DNA of 64,000 nucleotides from Bradyrhizobium iriomotense (GCF_030160715.1 NZ_BSOW01000020.1:1-64000); one strand, 5' to 3'. Counted from the stretch's first letter, positions 7,268 through 16,871 are shown. The notes: generated by a model not told the origin, from the sequence alone. A program made the numbers and translations.

Positions 7268-8785
7268 ATGGCAGTTCGCCTTCCGACGCTGGAGCAGATC
7301 GAGGGTCTCGGCGCCGACTTTGGTCTCGTCCTCACCACCGATGAGATCGCTGCATTTCAGCAGGCTTTCAAGGGGCCGTTGACGTCCTACGGCCGCCTGG
7401 ACGAGCTGGTGCCGCCGACGCTGGCGCCGGTCGCGCCTCGCTCGCCGGGCTATCGGCCTGTGGCGTCCGAAAATCCTTACGGCGCCTGGTACTGGAAAAC
7501 GAACATCCGCACCGGCGCAGAAGGGGTGTTGAACGGCAAGAAGATCGCGATCAAGGACAATATCTGCGTCGCCGGCGTGCCCATGATGAACGGCTCGGCG
7601 CTGCTCGAAGGCTACGTCCCCGAACTTGACGCCACCGTCGTGACGCGGATCCTCGACGCCGGTGGCACCATCGCCGGCAAGGCAGCGTGCGAGGATCTCT
7701 GCTTTTCAGGCGCGAGCCATACTTGCGCCGGCGGCGTGATCCGCAATCCGCACAATCCGGCTCACAGCGCCGGCGGTTCCTCCGGCGGCAGTGCCGCGCT
7801 GGTGGCATCGGGTGAGGTCCCGATGGCGCTCGGCGGCGACCAGGGCGGCTCGATCAGGACGCCGTCGAGCTGGTGCGGCGTCTACGGTCTGAAGCCGACC
7901 TGGGGCCTGGTGCCGACCACCGGCTCGATGCCGATCAGCTATTCGGTCGATCATTGCGGCCCGATGTGCGCTTCGGTCGAAGACGTCGCACGCCTGCTGA
8001 CGGTCATCGCCGGTCACGACGGCTGGGACACCCGGACCATTGCCGCGCGCACCGGCGACTATATGGCGGCGCTCGGCAATCCGGCGAAGGGATTGCGCAT
8101 CGGCGTATTGCGCGAAGGGTTTGGGCATCCCGAGAGCGATCCCGCGGTCAACGAGAAAGTCCAGCAAACCATTGCGGCGCTGGGCAAAGCAGGCATCGCA
8201 AGTGAGGACGTCTCCGTGCCATGGCATCTCGATGGACCGCACGTCTGGAGCGGCGTCATCCTGGAGGGCGCCGCCGAGATGATGCTGAAAGGCTACGGCG
8301 TCGGCAACAACGTCCAGGGCTACTATCCGGTCTCGATGCAGGAGGCGCTTGCGCGCGGCATGGGGACGCGGATCAACGACGTGTCGCCGACGGTGAAGCT
8401 GGTGCTGATGCTCGGCGAATACATGCATCGCTACTATCACGGGCGCTATCATTCAAAGGCGCAAAATCTCCGGCTCTTGCTGCGTCGGGCCTACGATGAC
8501 GCGCTGCAGAAATTCGACGCGCTGGTGATGCCGACGATTCCATTTACCGCGACGCCGATCCCGCCGCCCGATGCGCCGCTCAACACCGTGATCGACGTCG
8601 CGCTCAACATGCAGGCCAACACCTGCTCGTTCGACGTTTCCGGGCATCCTGCCTTCACCGTGCCATGCGGCCGCGTCAATGGTTTGCCGGTCGGCCTGAT
8701 GCTGGTCGGGCGCCACTTCGAGGAGGCGACGCTGATACGGCTGGCGCGGGCGATCGAGGCCGCCGGAGACTGGAAATCGAACTGA
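7268..8785 (+). CDS. Amidase, amidase-signature family (first copy)
   Basis: This 505-residue amidohydrolase has the complete Ser-Ser-Lys triad: Lys96 in KIAIKDN, cis-Ser171 in GGSSGGSA, and nucleophile Ser195 in GGDQGGSIR. The DQGGSIR form is typical of the broad-specificity acylamidases found beside nitrile hydratases in Rhodococcus. It should hydrolyse a carboxamide to acid and ammonia in the cytoplasm. The ATG at 7268 was preferred over an upstream in-frame start at 7226 because GGTGGA precedes it and because the paralogue at 14541 begins with the same MAVR-PTL-Q sequence. It is the first gene of the operon, so it is directly downstream of the leader terminator. Confidence 0.92.
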   Translation: MAVRLPTLEQIEGLGADFGLVLTTDEIAAFQQAFKGPLTSYGRLDELVPPTLAPVAPRSPGYRPVASENPYGAWYWKTNIRTGAEGVLNGKKIAIKDNICVAGVPMMNGSALLEGYVPELDATVVTRILDAGGTIAGKAACEDLCFSGASHTCAGGVIRNPHNPAHSAGGSSGGSAALVASGEVPMALGGDQGGSIRTPSSWCGVYGLKPTWGLVPTTGSMPISYSVDHCGPMCASVEDVARLLTVIAGHDGWDTRTIAARTGDYMAALGNPAKGLRIGVLREGFGHPESDPAVNEKVQQTIAALGKAGIASEDVSVPWHLDGPHVWSGVILEGAAEMMLKGYGVGNNVQGYYPVSMQEALARGMGTRINDVSPTVKLVLMLGEYMHRYYHGRYHSKAQNLRLLLRRAYDDALQKFDALVMPTIPFTATPIPPPDAPLNTVIDVALNMQANTCSFDVSGHPAFTVPCGRVNGLPVGLMLVGRHFEEATLIRLARAIEAAGDWKSN

Positions 8786-8843
8786 ACAAGGCAAATCCGG
8801 CGTCGGCGTGCTTGCATTGTCGATTGCCGCCGAGGATTTCGCA

Positions 8844-9842
8844 ATGACCGACGAAACCTGGCTGAAGAGCTCGATCATGGCAAAGCGCGGCCTCGCAAAG
8901 GGCCACGCGGGACGACGCCACGAGCTCACGATCGAAAAGCAGGGTCCTTTCCATTACGTCTACGGTCCTTACACAAAGCCGGTTCTCACCATCGATCCCG
9001 GCGACGTCGTCGCCGTCGAGACCGAAGACGCCTTTGGCGGCGTCATCACCAGCGAGAAGGACAGTCCGACCGCAAAGCTGAAGTTTCCCTTCCTCAACCC
9101 GCAATGCGGCCCGATTGCCGTCAACGGCATCGGGAAGGGCGATTGTCTGGCTGTGCATATTCTTGCCGTGGAGACCCGCGGCGCGCAGCCGGCCGGCAAG
9201 ACCTGCATCATTCCGGAATTCGGCGGCCTTGTCGGAACCGCGTCGACCGCATTGCTCAATCCGCCGTTGCCGGAGCGGGTGAGGGTCATGCATGTCGACA
9301 AGGACGGCGTGCGCTGGAGCGACAAGATCACGCTGCCGTACCAGCCGTTCATTGGCACCATCGGCATATCGCCCGAGATCGAGGCGATCTCGTCGCTGCA
9401 GCCGGACTATCACGGCGGCAACATGGACCTGCCGGACGTCGCGCCGGGCGCGATCCTGTACTTCCCCGTGCATGTCAAGGGCGGCTTTCTCTATGTCGGC
9501 GACTGCCATGCCGCCCAGGGTGACGGCGAATTGTCGGGCGTCGCGATCGAGCAGCGCGCGACCGTGACGATGCAGATCGACGTCATCAAGGACTGGAGCT
9601 TTGCGTGGCCGCGGCTCGAGACCAGGGAATTTATCATGACGATCGGCAGCGCCCGGCCGCTCGAGGATGCGGCGCGCATCGCGTATCGCGAGCTGGTTCG
9701 CTGGATGAGCGCCGATTACGGCTTCGACGAGATCGACGCCTACATGCTGCTCAGCCAGGCCGGGCGGATGCGGCTCGGCAACATGGTCGACCCGAAATAC
9801 ACGATGGGCGCGTCAATTCTGAAGAAATACCTGACTTCATGA
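8844..9842 (+). CDS. Acetamidase/formamidase family protein
   Basis: This 332-residue protein belongs to the FmdA/AmdA family. Recognisable features are the N-terminal beta-rich domain (DPGDVVAVETEDAFGG), the N-P-x-x-G-P-I motif (LNPQCGPIAVNG), the central H-G-G-N-M-D motif (DYHGGNMDLPDV) that carries metal/catalytic residues, and GDCHAAQGDGE. The family hydrolyses formamide or acetamide to ammonia and the acid. The ATG at 8844 follows GAGG; an upstream in-frame start at 8808 lacks one. It sits 58 bp after the first amidase and 31 bp before the binding-protein gene, so it is probably co-transcribed. Its preferred amide cannot be read from sequence. Confidence 0.9.
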   Translation: MTDETWLKSSIMAKRGLAKGHAGRRHELTIEKQGPFHYVYGPYTKPVLTIDPGDVVAVETEDAFGGVITSEKDSPTAKLKFPFLNPQCGPIAVNGIGKGDCLAVHILAVETRGAQPAGKTCIIPEFGGLVGTASTALLNPPLPERVRVMHVDKDGVRWSDKITLPYQPFIGTIGISPEIEAISSLQPDYHGGNMDLPDVAPGAILYFPVHVKGGFLYVGDCHAAQGDGELSGVAIEQRATVTMQIDVIKDWSFAWPRLETREFIMTIGSARPLEDAARIAYRELVRWMSADYGFDEIDAYMLLSQAGRMRLGNMVDPKYTMGASILKKYLTS

Positions 9843-9873
9843 AACATCGGCAACCGCGAGGAGGACTAGTGCT

Positions 9874-11097
9874 ATGAGGGTCAATCGCAGAACGTTCATG
9901 CAGGGTACGGCGGCCACCGCTGCCGCCGGGATGTTTTCCTCCAGCGCCGTTGCGGAAGAGCCGATCAACGTCGCCAGCATTCACGATCTCTCCGGCGGCC
10001 TCGACATCTACGGCAAGCCGATGGTCGACGCGATGACCCTTGCCATCGAGGAGGCCAATGCGGCGGGTGGTCTCTTGGGCCGACCGCTCAAGCTGATCAA
10101 CTACGACACCCAGTCGAACATGCAGCTCTACACCCAGTTCGCGCAGCAGGCGGCCCTGAAGGACAAGGTCGCGGTCGTCCATGGCGGCATCACCTCGGCC
10201 TCGCGCGAGGTGATCCGGCCCGTGCTCGACAAGTTCAAGACGCTCTATTTCTACAACACCCAGTATGAAGGCGGCGTCTGCGATCGCAATCAGTTCGACA
10301 CCGGTGTCACTCCGGCGCAGACGGTGGAGAAGCTGGTGCCCTATGCCATGAAGAAATGGGGCAAGAAGGTTTACGTGATCGCGGCCGACTACAATTACGG
10401 CCAGATCACCTCGCAATGGGTGAAGAAATACGTCATCGAGAACGGCGGCGAGGTTCCCGCGATCGACTTCTTCCCGCTCGACGTCACCAATTTCGGCCCG
10501 ACCATCTCCAAGATCCAGGCAGCCAAGCCGGATTTCGTCTGGTCGGCGCTGGTCGGCGGCGCGCACATCTCGTTCTATCGCCAATGGGCGGCCGCCGGCA
10601 TGCGCAAGAGCATTCCAATGGCGTCGACCACTTTTGCGGTCGGCAACGAGCACATCGTGCTGTCCCCCGATGAATGCAACGGCATGCTGATCTGCTACAA
10701 TTATTTCCAGGACCTGAAGAACCCGGTCAACGAGAAGTTCGTCGCAAGCTTCCTCAAGCGCTTCGGCGCCGACTATCCCAACATCACCGAGCTCGCGATG
10801 GGAACCTATCAGGGGTTCCGGCTGTGGGCCGAAGCGGTGAAGAAGGCCGGGAGTATCGACCGGATGAAGGTCATCGAAGCCCTCGAAACCGGCATCAGCA
10901 TCGACGCGCCGTCCGGCAAGGTCACGATCGATCCGCCGACGCATCATTGCGTGCTCGACGTCCACATCGCCGAGGTCGCCGACAAGAAGCTCAAGGTGCT
11001 GGAGGATTTCGCCCAGCAGAAGCCGGCCGATACCGCCGCGGTCTGCGATCTCATCAAGAACCCGACCGACAACCAGCAATATGTGATCAAGATTTGA
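9874..11097 (+). CDS. Urea/amide-type ABC transporter substrate-binding protein (Tat signal)
   Basis: This 407-residue periplasmic receptor resembles UrtA and FmdD. It begins with a twin-arginine signal (NRRTFMQGTAATAAA), with probable cleavage near SAVAEE. The mature part follows the peripla_BP type-1 (Leu/Ile/Val) fold: GGLDIYGKPMVDAMTLAIEE, then a long loop typical of urea/amide receptors (FYNTQYEGGVCDRN). The ligand is probably urea or a short-chain amide, because amidases flank the transporter. A strong GAGGAGGA ribosome site precedes the ATG. It is the first of five transporter genes. Confidence 0.9.
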   Translation: MRVNRRTFMQGTAATAAAGMFSSSAVAEEPINVASIHDLSGGLDIYGKPMVDAMTLAIEEANAAGGLLGRPLKLINYDTQSNMQLYTQFAQQAALKDKVAVVHGGITSASREVIRPVLDKFKTLYFYNTQYEGGVCDRNQFDTGVTPAQTVEKLVPYAMKKWGKKVYVIAADYNYGQITSQWVKKYVIENGGEVPAIDFFPLDVTNFGPTISKIQAAKPDFVWSALVGGAHISFYRQWAAAGMRKSIPMASTTFAVGNEHIVLSPDECNGMLICYNYFQDLKNPVNEKFVASFLKRFGADYPNITELAMGTYQGFRLWAEAVKKAGSIDRMKVIEALETGISIDAPSGKVTIDPPTHHCVLDVHIAEVADKKLKVLEDFAQQKPADTAAVCDLIKNPTDNQQYVIKI

Positions 11098-11137
11098 AAG
11101 CGGGCCGACCCTCAATTCTTCCTTGGGAAAGGTGAAA

Positions 11138-12004
11138 GTGGATCTCGTCGCTCTCCTGGCCATCCAGGTCCTGTATGCGATCGCCAGCCTGGCGCTGATC
11201 AGCGTCGGGCTGGCGATCATCTTCGGCATGATGCGCGTCATCAACCTCGCGCATGGTGAGTTCCTGATGCTCGGCGGCTATGCGGCCATCGTCGCCACCA
11301 GCCACGGCATCAGCATCTGGATCGCGATGCTGGTGGTGGCGCCCATCGTGGTCGGCCTCATCGGCGTCATCGTCGAGCGGACCATCATCCGCTTTCTCTA
11401 TGGCCGCATGATCGACACCATGCTGGCGACCTGGGGTCTCAGCCTGTTCCTGGTCGGGCTGACCACGGCGATCTTCGGCAATACCACGGTCGGCATCTCG
11501 GCGCCGCTCGGCAGCTTCCAGATCGGCGCCTACCGTACCAGCGTCTACACGCTGTTCGTGATCGCGGTCGCGGCCGTGGTGCTCGCTGCGATCTTCGCAC
11601 TTATACGCTGGACGCGGCTCGGCCTGATCGCGCGCGGAACGATGCAGAACGCCAACATGGCGGCAGCGCTGGGCGTCAATCCGCCGCGCGTCTATGCCGT
11701 CACGTTCGGCGCCGGCGCCGCGCTATCGGGGCTCGCTGGCGCGGTGCTGGCGCCGGTCTCCGGCGTCTTTCCCACCATTGGGGTCGCCTATGTCGCCAAA
11801 TCCTTCATCACGGTGATCGGCGGCGGCGCCGCCATCCTCAGCGGCACGGTGTCGGCATCGGCGCTGTTCGGGACCATCAACCAGATCGCGACCTTCGTCA
11901 CCACGCCGGTGTTCGGTGAAGTCGCGTTGCTCGCGGCCGCAATCATCCTGATCCGCCTGCTGCCGCAAGGCATCACCGGCCGCTTCTTCCGGAGAGGGCT
12001 GTGA
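11138..12004 (+). CDS. LivH/UrtB-type ABC permease
   Basis: This inner-membrane permease of about 288 residues has roughly eight hydrophobic segments. The LivH hallmark MRVINLAHGEFLMLGGYAA is near the N-terminus, and the coupling-helix region reads NANMAAALGVNPPRVYAVTFG. GTG at 11138 was chosen because GGGAAAGG lies at the right distance upstream; in-frame TTG 11123 and GTG 11132 are alternatives. It lacks the long periplasmic N-terminal domain of true UrtB, so it is closer to the shorter LivH form. Its stop overlaps the next permease start by 4 bp. Confidence 0.9.
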   Translation: MDLVALLAIQVLYAIASLALISVGLAIIFGMMRVINLAHGEFLMLGGYAAIVATSHGISIWIAMLVVAPIVVGLIGVIVERTIIRFLYGRMIDTMLATWGLSLFLVGLTTAIFGNTTVGISAPLGSFQIGAYRTSVYTLFVIAVAAVVLAAIFALIRWTRLGLIARGTMQNANMAAALGVNPPRVYAVTFGAGAALSGLAGAVLAPVSGVFPTIGVAYVAKSFITVIGGGAAILSGTVSASALFGTINQIATFVTTPVFGEVALLAAAIILIRLLPQGITGRFFRRGL

Positions 12005-13074
12005 ACGCCCGCTCGCTCAATCTTGTCGGCCTCGGCCTCGTCGGCGTGGTCGGAGTTGCGTTCCTTGTGCTGGTGCCGCGCGTCGTCGAGCTCGACGTCG
12101 TGCTTGAGCTCACGGTCTACATGATCATGGCGATCCTGGCGCTGAGCCTCGCTCTGGTCTGGGGCTATGGCGGCATCCTTTGTTTCGGCCAGTCGGCGTT
12201 CTTTGGGCTCGGCGCGTATACCTACGCAATCGCGATGTTCAACATCGGCGAGAGCACGGTCCCGCTTCTGCTCGCCGTCATCGTGCCGGCGGCCTTTGCG
12301 GCGCTGCTCGGCTATTTCATGTTCTACGGTCGCATCAGCGACGTGTATCTCGGCGTCATTACGCTGACGGTGACGCTGATCCTGTTCAATTCCATCAACT
12401 CGACGGCGGGACCGGAATTCCATATCGGCTCGGCACGGCTCGGCGGCTTCAACGGCATTCCCGGCATCCCGCCGCTGAATTTCCCGGGCAACAAGGCTGC
12501 GCCGATCGATCTCGAAGGCATGTTCTATCTGGCGACTGCCGCACTGCTCGCGACCTATTTTGGATTGCGCCTGCTGCTGGCGAGCCGGTTCGGCCGCATC
12601 ATCGTCGGCATCCGGGAAAACGAACGGCGCGCCGAGCTGCTCGGCTATGATCCGCGCGCCTACAAGCTTGCGACATTCACCATCGGTGGTGCGCTGGCCG
12701 GATTTGCCGGCTGCCTGTTCGCCAATTGGGGCAACTTCGTCAGTCCCACGATCTTCGGTCTCGCCCAGTCCGCGCAAATCATCATCTGGGTCATCGTCGG
12801 CGGGCGCGGCACGCTGATTGGGCCGATCGTCGGCTGCATCGGCATTCAATGGCTCACCACCGCGCTCGGCGCCAACCAACCGAGCGGCGGCTCGGACCTG
12901 TGGGCCAAGATCTTCGCCAATGCACCGTTGATCTTCGGCATCATCCTGATTGCCTTCGTGCTTCTGGTGCCCAAGGGGCTGGTGCCGACGCTTGGCGATA
13001 TCGGCCAGTCGCTGCTCGCCTCGCGTGGCAAGGGAGCCAAGCGGCTCCAGCCCAAACGGGCGGAGGAGGGCTGA
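12001..13074 (+). CDS. LivM/UrtC-type ABC permease
   Basis: The 357-residue second permease has about ten membrane segments, the LivM signature WGYGGILCFGQSAFFGLGAY and the coupling region GIRENERRAELLGYDPRAYK. A C-terminal cytoplasmic tail is rich in Lys and Arg. The GTG start overlaps the previous stop (GTGA) and its stop overlaps the next ATG by one base (TGATG), which indicates translational coupling. It should form a heterodimer with the LivH-type permease. Confidence 0.9.
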   Translation: MNARSLNLVGLGLVGVVGVAFLVLVPRVVELDVVLELTVYMIMAILALSLALVWGYGGILCFGQSAFFGLGAYTYAIAMFNIGESTVPLLLAVIVPAAFAALLGYFMFYGRISDVYLGVITLTVTLILFNSINSTAGPEFHIGSARLGGFNGIPGIPPLNFPGNKAAPIDLEGMFYLATAALLATYFGLRLLLASRFGRIIVGIRENERRAELLGYDPRAYKLATFTIGGALAGFAGCLFANWGNFVSPTIFGLAQSAQIIIWVIVGGRGTLIGPIVGCIGIQWLTTALGANQPSGGSDLWAKIFANAPLIFGIILIAFVLLVPKGLVPTLGDIGQSLLASRGKGAKRLQPKRAEEG

Positions 13075-13796
13075 TGGCCGCACCGCTGCTTCAGACCCAG
13101 GATCTCAGCATGCATTTCGGCGGCGTTCGCGCCGTGCGCCATGTCAATTTCTCGCTGGCCGAAGGCGAGCTGCGTTGCCTGATCGGTCCCAACGGGGCGG
13201 GCAAGAGCACATTCTTCAAGATGCTGACCGGGCAACTGGAGCCGACCCATGGCCAGGTGCTGTTCCGCGGCAAGGACATTTCGCACGCGCATGCCCACGA
13301 CATCGCTCGGCTCGGCATCGGCATCAAGACCCAGGTGCCGAGCGTCTTCGATGGTCTTTCGGTGCGTGAAAATATCTGGCTGGCGGCAAACCGCCTTCAT
13401 GCCGGCGACAAGACGAGGCGCGTCGTCGACGAGATGCTGACGCGGGTCGGCCTGACGGAAGCCGCCGATCGCCTGGTGGGGCAGCTGGCCCACGGACAGC
13501 GGCAATGGGTCGAGCTCGGGCTCGTGCTGGCGACCGATCCTGAATTGATCCTGCTCGACGAGCCCGCCGCCGGCATGACCCATGAGGAGGTCAACAAGAC
13601 GGCTGAATTGGTGCGCGAGATCAACCGTACCAAGGCGCTGATCGTCGTCGAGCACGACATGCAGTTCATCCGCATGATCGCTAAGCAGGTCACCGTCTTC
13701 AACCAGGGGAGCGTGCTGGTCGAGGACACCGTGGACAACATCATGCGCAATCCGCAGGTGCGCGACGTCTACCTGGGCAAACAGGCGGCCGCATGA
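13074..13796 (+). CDS. LivG/UrtD-type ABC ATP-binding protein
   Basis: A 240-residue ATPase with Walker A GPNGAGKST (about residues 38-46), a degenerate signature region QLAHGQRQWVELG in place of the usual LSGGQ, Walker B LILLDEPAAGM and the switch His in VVEHDM. The AHGQ(R/K)QW-L-E form and the PAAGM ending are characteristic of UrtD in urea transporters, which supports a urea/amide substrate. It is coupled to the LivM-type gene before it and overlaps the LivF-type gene after it by 4 bp. Confidence 0.92.
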   Translation: MAAPLLQTQDLSMHFGGVRAVRHVNFSLAEGELRCLIGPNGAGKSTFFKMLTGQLEPTHGQVLFRGKDISHAHAHDIARLGIGIKTQVPSVFDGLSVRENIWLAANRLHAGDKTRRVVDEMLTRVGLTEAADRLVGQLAHGQRQWVELGLVLATDPELILLDEPAAGMTHEEVNKTAELVREINRTKALIVVEHDMQFIRMIAKQVTVFNQGSVLVEDTVDNIMRNPQVRDVYLGKQAAA

Positions 13797-14500
13797 TGCT
13801 CGATGTACAGGGATTGCGAACGGGGTACGGCCGGATTCCGATCCTCAACGGGGTGAGCTTCTCCGTCAATGAGGGCGAATTCATCGGCATCCTCGGCCAC
13901 AACGGCATGGGCAAGACCACGCTGCTGAAGGCGCTGATGGGGTTTTTGCCGGCGACCAGCGGCCGTGTGATGTTCGGCCATGACGATGTCACGGCGATCG
14001 AGCCCTACCGGCGCGCGCGGCTCGGCCTCGGCTACGTGCCACAGGGCCGCGAGATATTCCCCGGGCTCACCGTCTACGAGAATCTGCGCATGGGCTGCAG
14101 CACGCAGGACGGCGTGGAAGGCGACATCATCGCAACCGTGCTGGAGGAGTTTCCCCGCCTGAAGCCGTTGCTCGATCGCCCCGGCGGCGCGCTGTCGGGC
14201 GGCGAGCAGCAATTGCTGGCGATCGCGCGCTGCCTTTGCGGCGACCCGCGGCTGATCCTGCTCGACGAGCCGACGGAAGGCATCCAGCCCTCGATCATCG
14301 ACGAGATCGCCGACACCCTGCAGCGGCTCCGGGCCAGGAGCGGGCTCACCATGATCCTGGTCGAGCAGAATCTGGACTTCATTGCTTCGCTGTCGCAGCG
14401 GATCCTGATTATCCAGAAGGGCGCGATTACCCGGGAAGTGGCGCCGGGCGAGCTCGGCGACGCAAGCCTCGTCGGAGAATTCGTCGGTATCGCAACGTAG
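13793..14500 (+). CDS. LivF/UrtE-type ABC ATP-binding protein
   Basis: This 235-residue ATPase has Walker A GHNGMGKTT, signature LSGGEQQLLAIAR, Walker B LILLDEPTEGIQPSI and a following VEQN motif. The GHNGMGKTTL sequence and EGIQPSI are typical of UrtE. With its partner it powers the importer. Two consecutive ATGs (13793 and 13796) are possible; the first overlaps the previous stop. A short GCCCGC/GCGGGC hairpin lies just after the stop (14502-14518), before the second amidase. Confidence 0.92.
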   Translation: MMLDVQGLRTGYGRIPILNGVSFSVNEGEFIGILGHNGMGKTTLLKALMGFLPATSGRVMFGHDDVTAIEPYRRARLGLGYVPQGREIFPGLTVYENLRMGCSTQDGVEGDIIATVLEEFPRLKPLLDRPGGALSGGEQQLLAIARCLCGDPRLILLDEPTEGIQPSIIDEIADTLQRLRARSGLTMILVEQNLDFIASLSQRILIIQKGAITREVAPGELGDASLVGEFVGIAT

Positions 14501-14540
14501 GCCCGCCGCACGCGGGCATGATCAGAGGGAGACCCAAGCC

Positions 14541-16055
14541 ATGGCCGTCAGGAGACCTACACTCGATCAGCTGCGCAGCGTCGCCGAGGATCTCGGCATG
14601 CATATGGGCGATGCAGAGCTCAAATCCTACGACGCGCTGATGCAGGCGAACTACGCCGCCTACGATGCGGTCGATGCCATGCCGGACTATGTGCCGGCAG
14701 TGAAGTATCCGCGCACGCCCGGCTATCGTCCCGAGGGCGAGGAAAACAAGTTCAACGCCTGGTACGTCAAGACCGAGATCAAGGGCGCCCCGAACGGCAA
14801 GCTTGCCGGCAAGAAGATCGCGCTCAAGGACAACATCTCCCTCGCCGGCGTCCCGATGATGAACGGCGCATCGACACTGGAGGGCTATATCCCCGATACG
14901 GATGCCACGATTGTCACCCGCATGCTCGACGCCGGCGGCACCATCGTCGGCAAGGTGCATTGCGAATATTTCTGCTTCTCCGGCGGCAGCCACACCTGTG
15001 CGGCGGGTCCCGTACACAATCCGCACAAGATGGGATACTCCGCCGGTGGTTCGTCCTCAGGCAGCGCGGTGGTGGTGGCGACCGGTGAGGCCGATATGGC
15101 GATCGGTGGCGATCAGGGCGGCTCGATCCGCATTCCGGCCGCTTTCAGCGGCATCTACGGCATGAAGGCGACTTATGGCCTTGTGCCCTATACGGGCGTG
15201 ATGCCGATCGAGCTCACGATCGACCACACCGGCCCGATGACGGCCAATGTGCGCGACAACGCGCTGCTGCTGGAGGTGCTGGCAGGACCCGACGGACTTG
15301 ATCCGAGGCAGGGCGCGCTCAAGGTCGGAAAGTACAGTGACGAGATCGACGGCGGCGTCCGAGGATTGCGTATCGGCGTCGTGAGAGAAGGATTTGGTCA
15401 TCCGAGCTCGGAGCCGGACGTCGACGCGAAGGTCAAGGCTGGTGCCGACCTGTTCCGCAAGCTCGGCGCCACTGTCGAGGACGTCTCGGTCCCGATGCAC
15501 CTCGCCGCGCCGGCGATCTGGCTGCCGATCGCCGCCGAAGGCGCCACCGAGTTCATGATGAAGGGCAACGGCATGGGAACGAACTGGCGCGGTCTCTACA
15601 ACACCACGCTGCTTGACGCCCACTCCGCCTGGAAGCATCGCGCGGACGAACTGTCCGACAGCCTCAAGATCACGATGCTGCTCGGCCAATATTTCACCAA
15701 GCACTATCGCGGGCACTTCTACGCCAAGGCGCAGAATTTGAACCGCAAGCTGCGCGCAGCCTATGACGAGGCTTTGGCCAAATACGATCTGTTGCTGATG
15801 CCGACCCTGCCGATGAAGGCGACGCCGATACCCCCGGCGGATGCGCCGCGCGAGCTCTACATTCAGCGCGCGTTCGAGATGGTTCCCAATACTGCGCCGT
15901 TCAACGCCAGCGGACATCCGGCGATGAGCCTTCCCTGCGGCCTGAGCAACGGTCTTCCGATCGGGCTGATGTTGATCGGCAAGTATTTTGACGAGCCGAC
16001 GATCTATCGCGCCGCCGCCGCATTCGAGGGCGCCGGCGACTGGAAGAAGATGTAA
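14541..16055 (+). CDS. Amidase, amidase-signature family (second copy)
   Basis: This 504-residue paralogue of the amidase at 7268 is collinear from MAVRRPTLDQL to the final GAGDWK. It keeps the triad: Lys in KIALKDN, cis-Ser in GGSSSGSA, and nucleophile Ser in GGDQGGSIRIPAAF, where IPAAF matches Rhodococcus acylamidases more closely than the first copy does (TPSSW). The difference near the nucleophile suggests a different amide range. It has a GGGAGA ribosome site. It follows the ABC importer, so the importer is bracketed by two related amidases. Confidence 0.92.
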   Translation: MAVRRPTLDQLRSVAEDLGMHMGDAELKSYDALMQANYAAYDAVDAMPDYVPAVKYPRTPGYRPEGEENKFNAWYVKTEIKGAPNGKLAGKKIALKDNISLAGVPMMNGASTLEGYIPDTDATIVTRMLDAGGTIVGKVHCEYFCFSGGSHTCAAGPVHNPHKMGYSAGGSSSGSAVVVATGEADMAIGGDQGGSIRIPAAFSGIYGMKATYGLVPYTGVMPIELTIDHTGPMTANVRDNALLLEVLAGPDGLDPRQGALKVGKYSDEIDGGVRGLRIGVVREGFGHPSSEPDVDAKVKAGADLFRKLGATVEDVSVPMHLAAPAIWLPIAAEGATEFMMKGNGMGTNWRGLYNTTLLDAHSAWKHRADELSDSLKITMLLGQYFTKHYRGHFYAKAQNLNRKLRAAYDEALAKYDLLLMPTLPMKATPIPPADAPRELYIQRAFEMVPNTAPFNASGHPAMSLPCGLSNGLPIGLMLIGKYFDEPTIYRAAAAFEGAGDWKKM

Positions 16056-16064
16056 CCGGACCGA

Positions 16065-16094
16065 GGCGGCCTGCCGGCATGCGAGCAGGCCGCC
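16065..16094 (+). other. Intergenic RNA hairpin
   Basis: GGCGGCCTGC (16065-16074) and GCAGGCCGCC (16085-16094) form a perfect 10-bp stem with a 10-base loop, 10 bp after the second amidase stop. There is no T run, so it may stabilise mRNA or cause partial termination before the SDR gene. Confidence 0.55.
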
Positions 16095-16115
16095 GCACCA
16101 GCAACGGAGGCGACC

Positions 16116-16871
16116 ATGGATCTCGGATTGCAGGGAAAGAGAGCGCTCGTAACCGGCGGCAGCAAGGGCATCGGGCTTGCAATCGCAGAGCTGTTCGCGG
16201 CCGAGGGCGCCAACGTCGCGATCTGCGCGCGCCAAGCCGACGAGGTTGGCAACGTCGTGAAGAGGCTCGCGGCGAAAGGAGTCAAATCGTGGGGCAGGGC
16301 GATCGATGTCGCCGATCCGGTCGCGTTGAAGGGCTGGATCGACGGAGCCGCCGCTGAGCTCGGCGGCATCGATACCATCGTCTGCAACGTCAGCGCGCTG
16401 GCGGTCGGCGACACGCCGGAGACATGGGAGAAATCATTTCGTACCGACATGATGCACACCGTCAATTCAGTCGCGGCCGCGGTGCCTTATCTGGAGAAGT
16501 CGAAATCGGCTTCGATCATCATCGTCTCGAGCGTGTCGGGCTTCGAGGTCGATTTCGCCGCCGGCTCGTACGGCGCCTTCAAGGCGGCCCTGATCCACTA
16601 TGCCAAGGGCCTGAGCAACCAGCTGATCGCCAAGGGCATCCGCGTTAACGCGGTGTCGCCGGGCAACACCTATTTCGAAGGCGGCATCTGGCAGAACATC
16701 GAGCGCGGCATGCCGGATCTCTACAAGACGGCGATGTCGCTCAACCCGACCGGACGCATGGGCACGCCGCAGGAAGTTGCGGCCGGCGTCGTTTTCCTGG
16801 CGAGCCCGGTCGCGAGCCGCATCTCGGGCACCAACCTCATCATCGATGGGGCGCTCACAAAGGCTGTCTAG
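16116..16871 (+). CDS. SDR-family NAD(P)-dependent oxidoreductase
   Basis: A 251-residue classical short-chain dehydrogenase. The cofactor motif is TGGSKGIG near residue 13, the catalytic Ser lies in VSSVSG, and the Y-x-x-x-K motif is YGAFK. The usual NNAG motif is replaced by CNVSAL, a change seen in several SDR subfamilies. The C-terminus (RISGTNLIIDGALTKAV) is of the FabG type. It has a GGAGG ribosome site and follows the second amidase, so it may oxidise or reduce the acid or alcohol part of the amide substrate. That link is inference from position. Confidence 0.85.
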   Translation: MDLGLQGKRALVTGGSKGIGLAIAELFAAEGANVAICARQADEVGNVVKRLAAKGVKSWGRAIDVADPVALKGWIDGAAAELGGIDTIVCNVSALAVGDTPETWEKSFRTDMMHTVNSVAAAVPYLEKSKSASIIIVSSVSGFEVDFAAGSYGAFKAALIHYAKGLSNQLIAKGIRVNAVSPGNTYFEGGIWQNIERGMPDLYKTAMSLNPTGRMGTPQEVAAGVVFLASPVASRISGTNLIIDGALTKAV

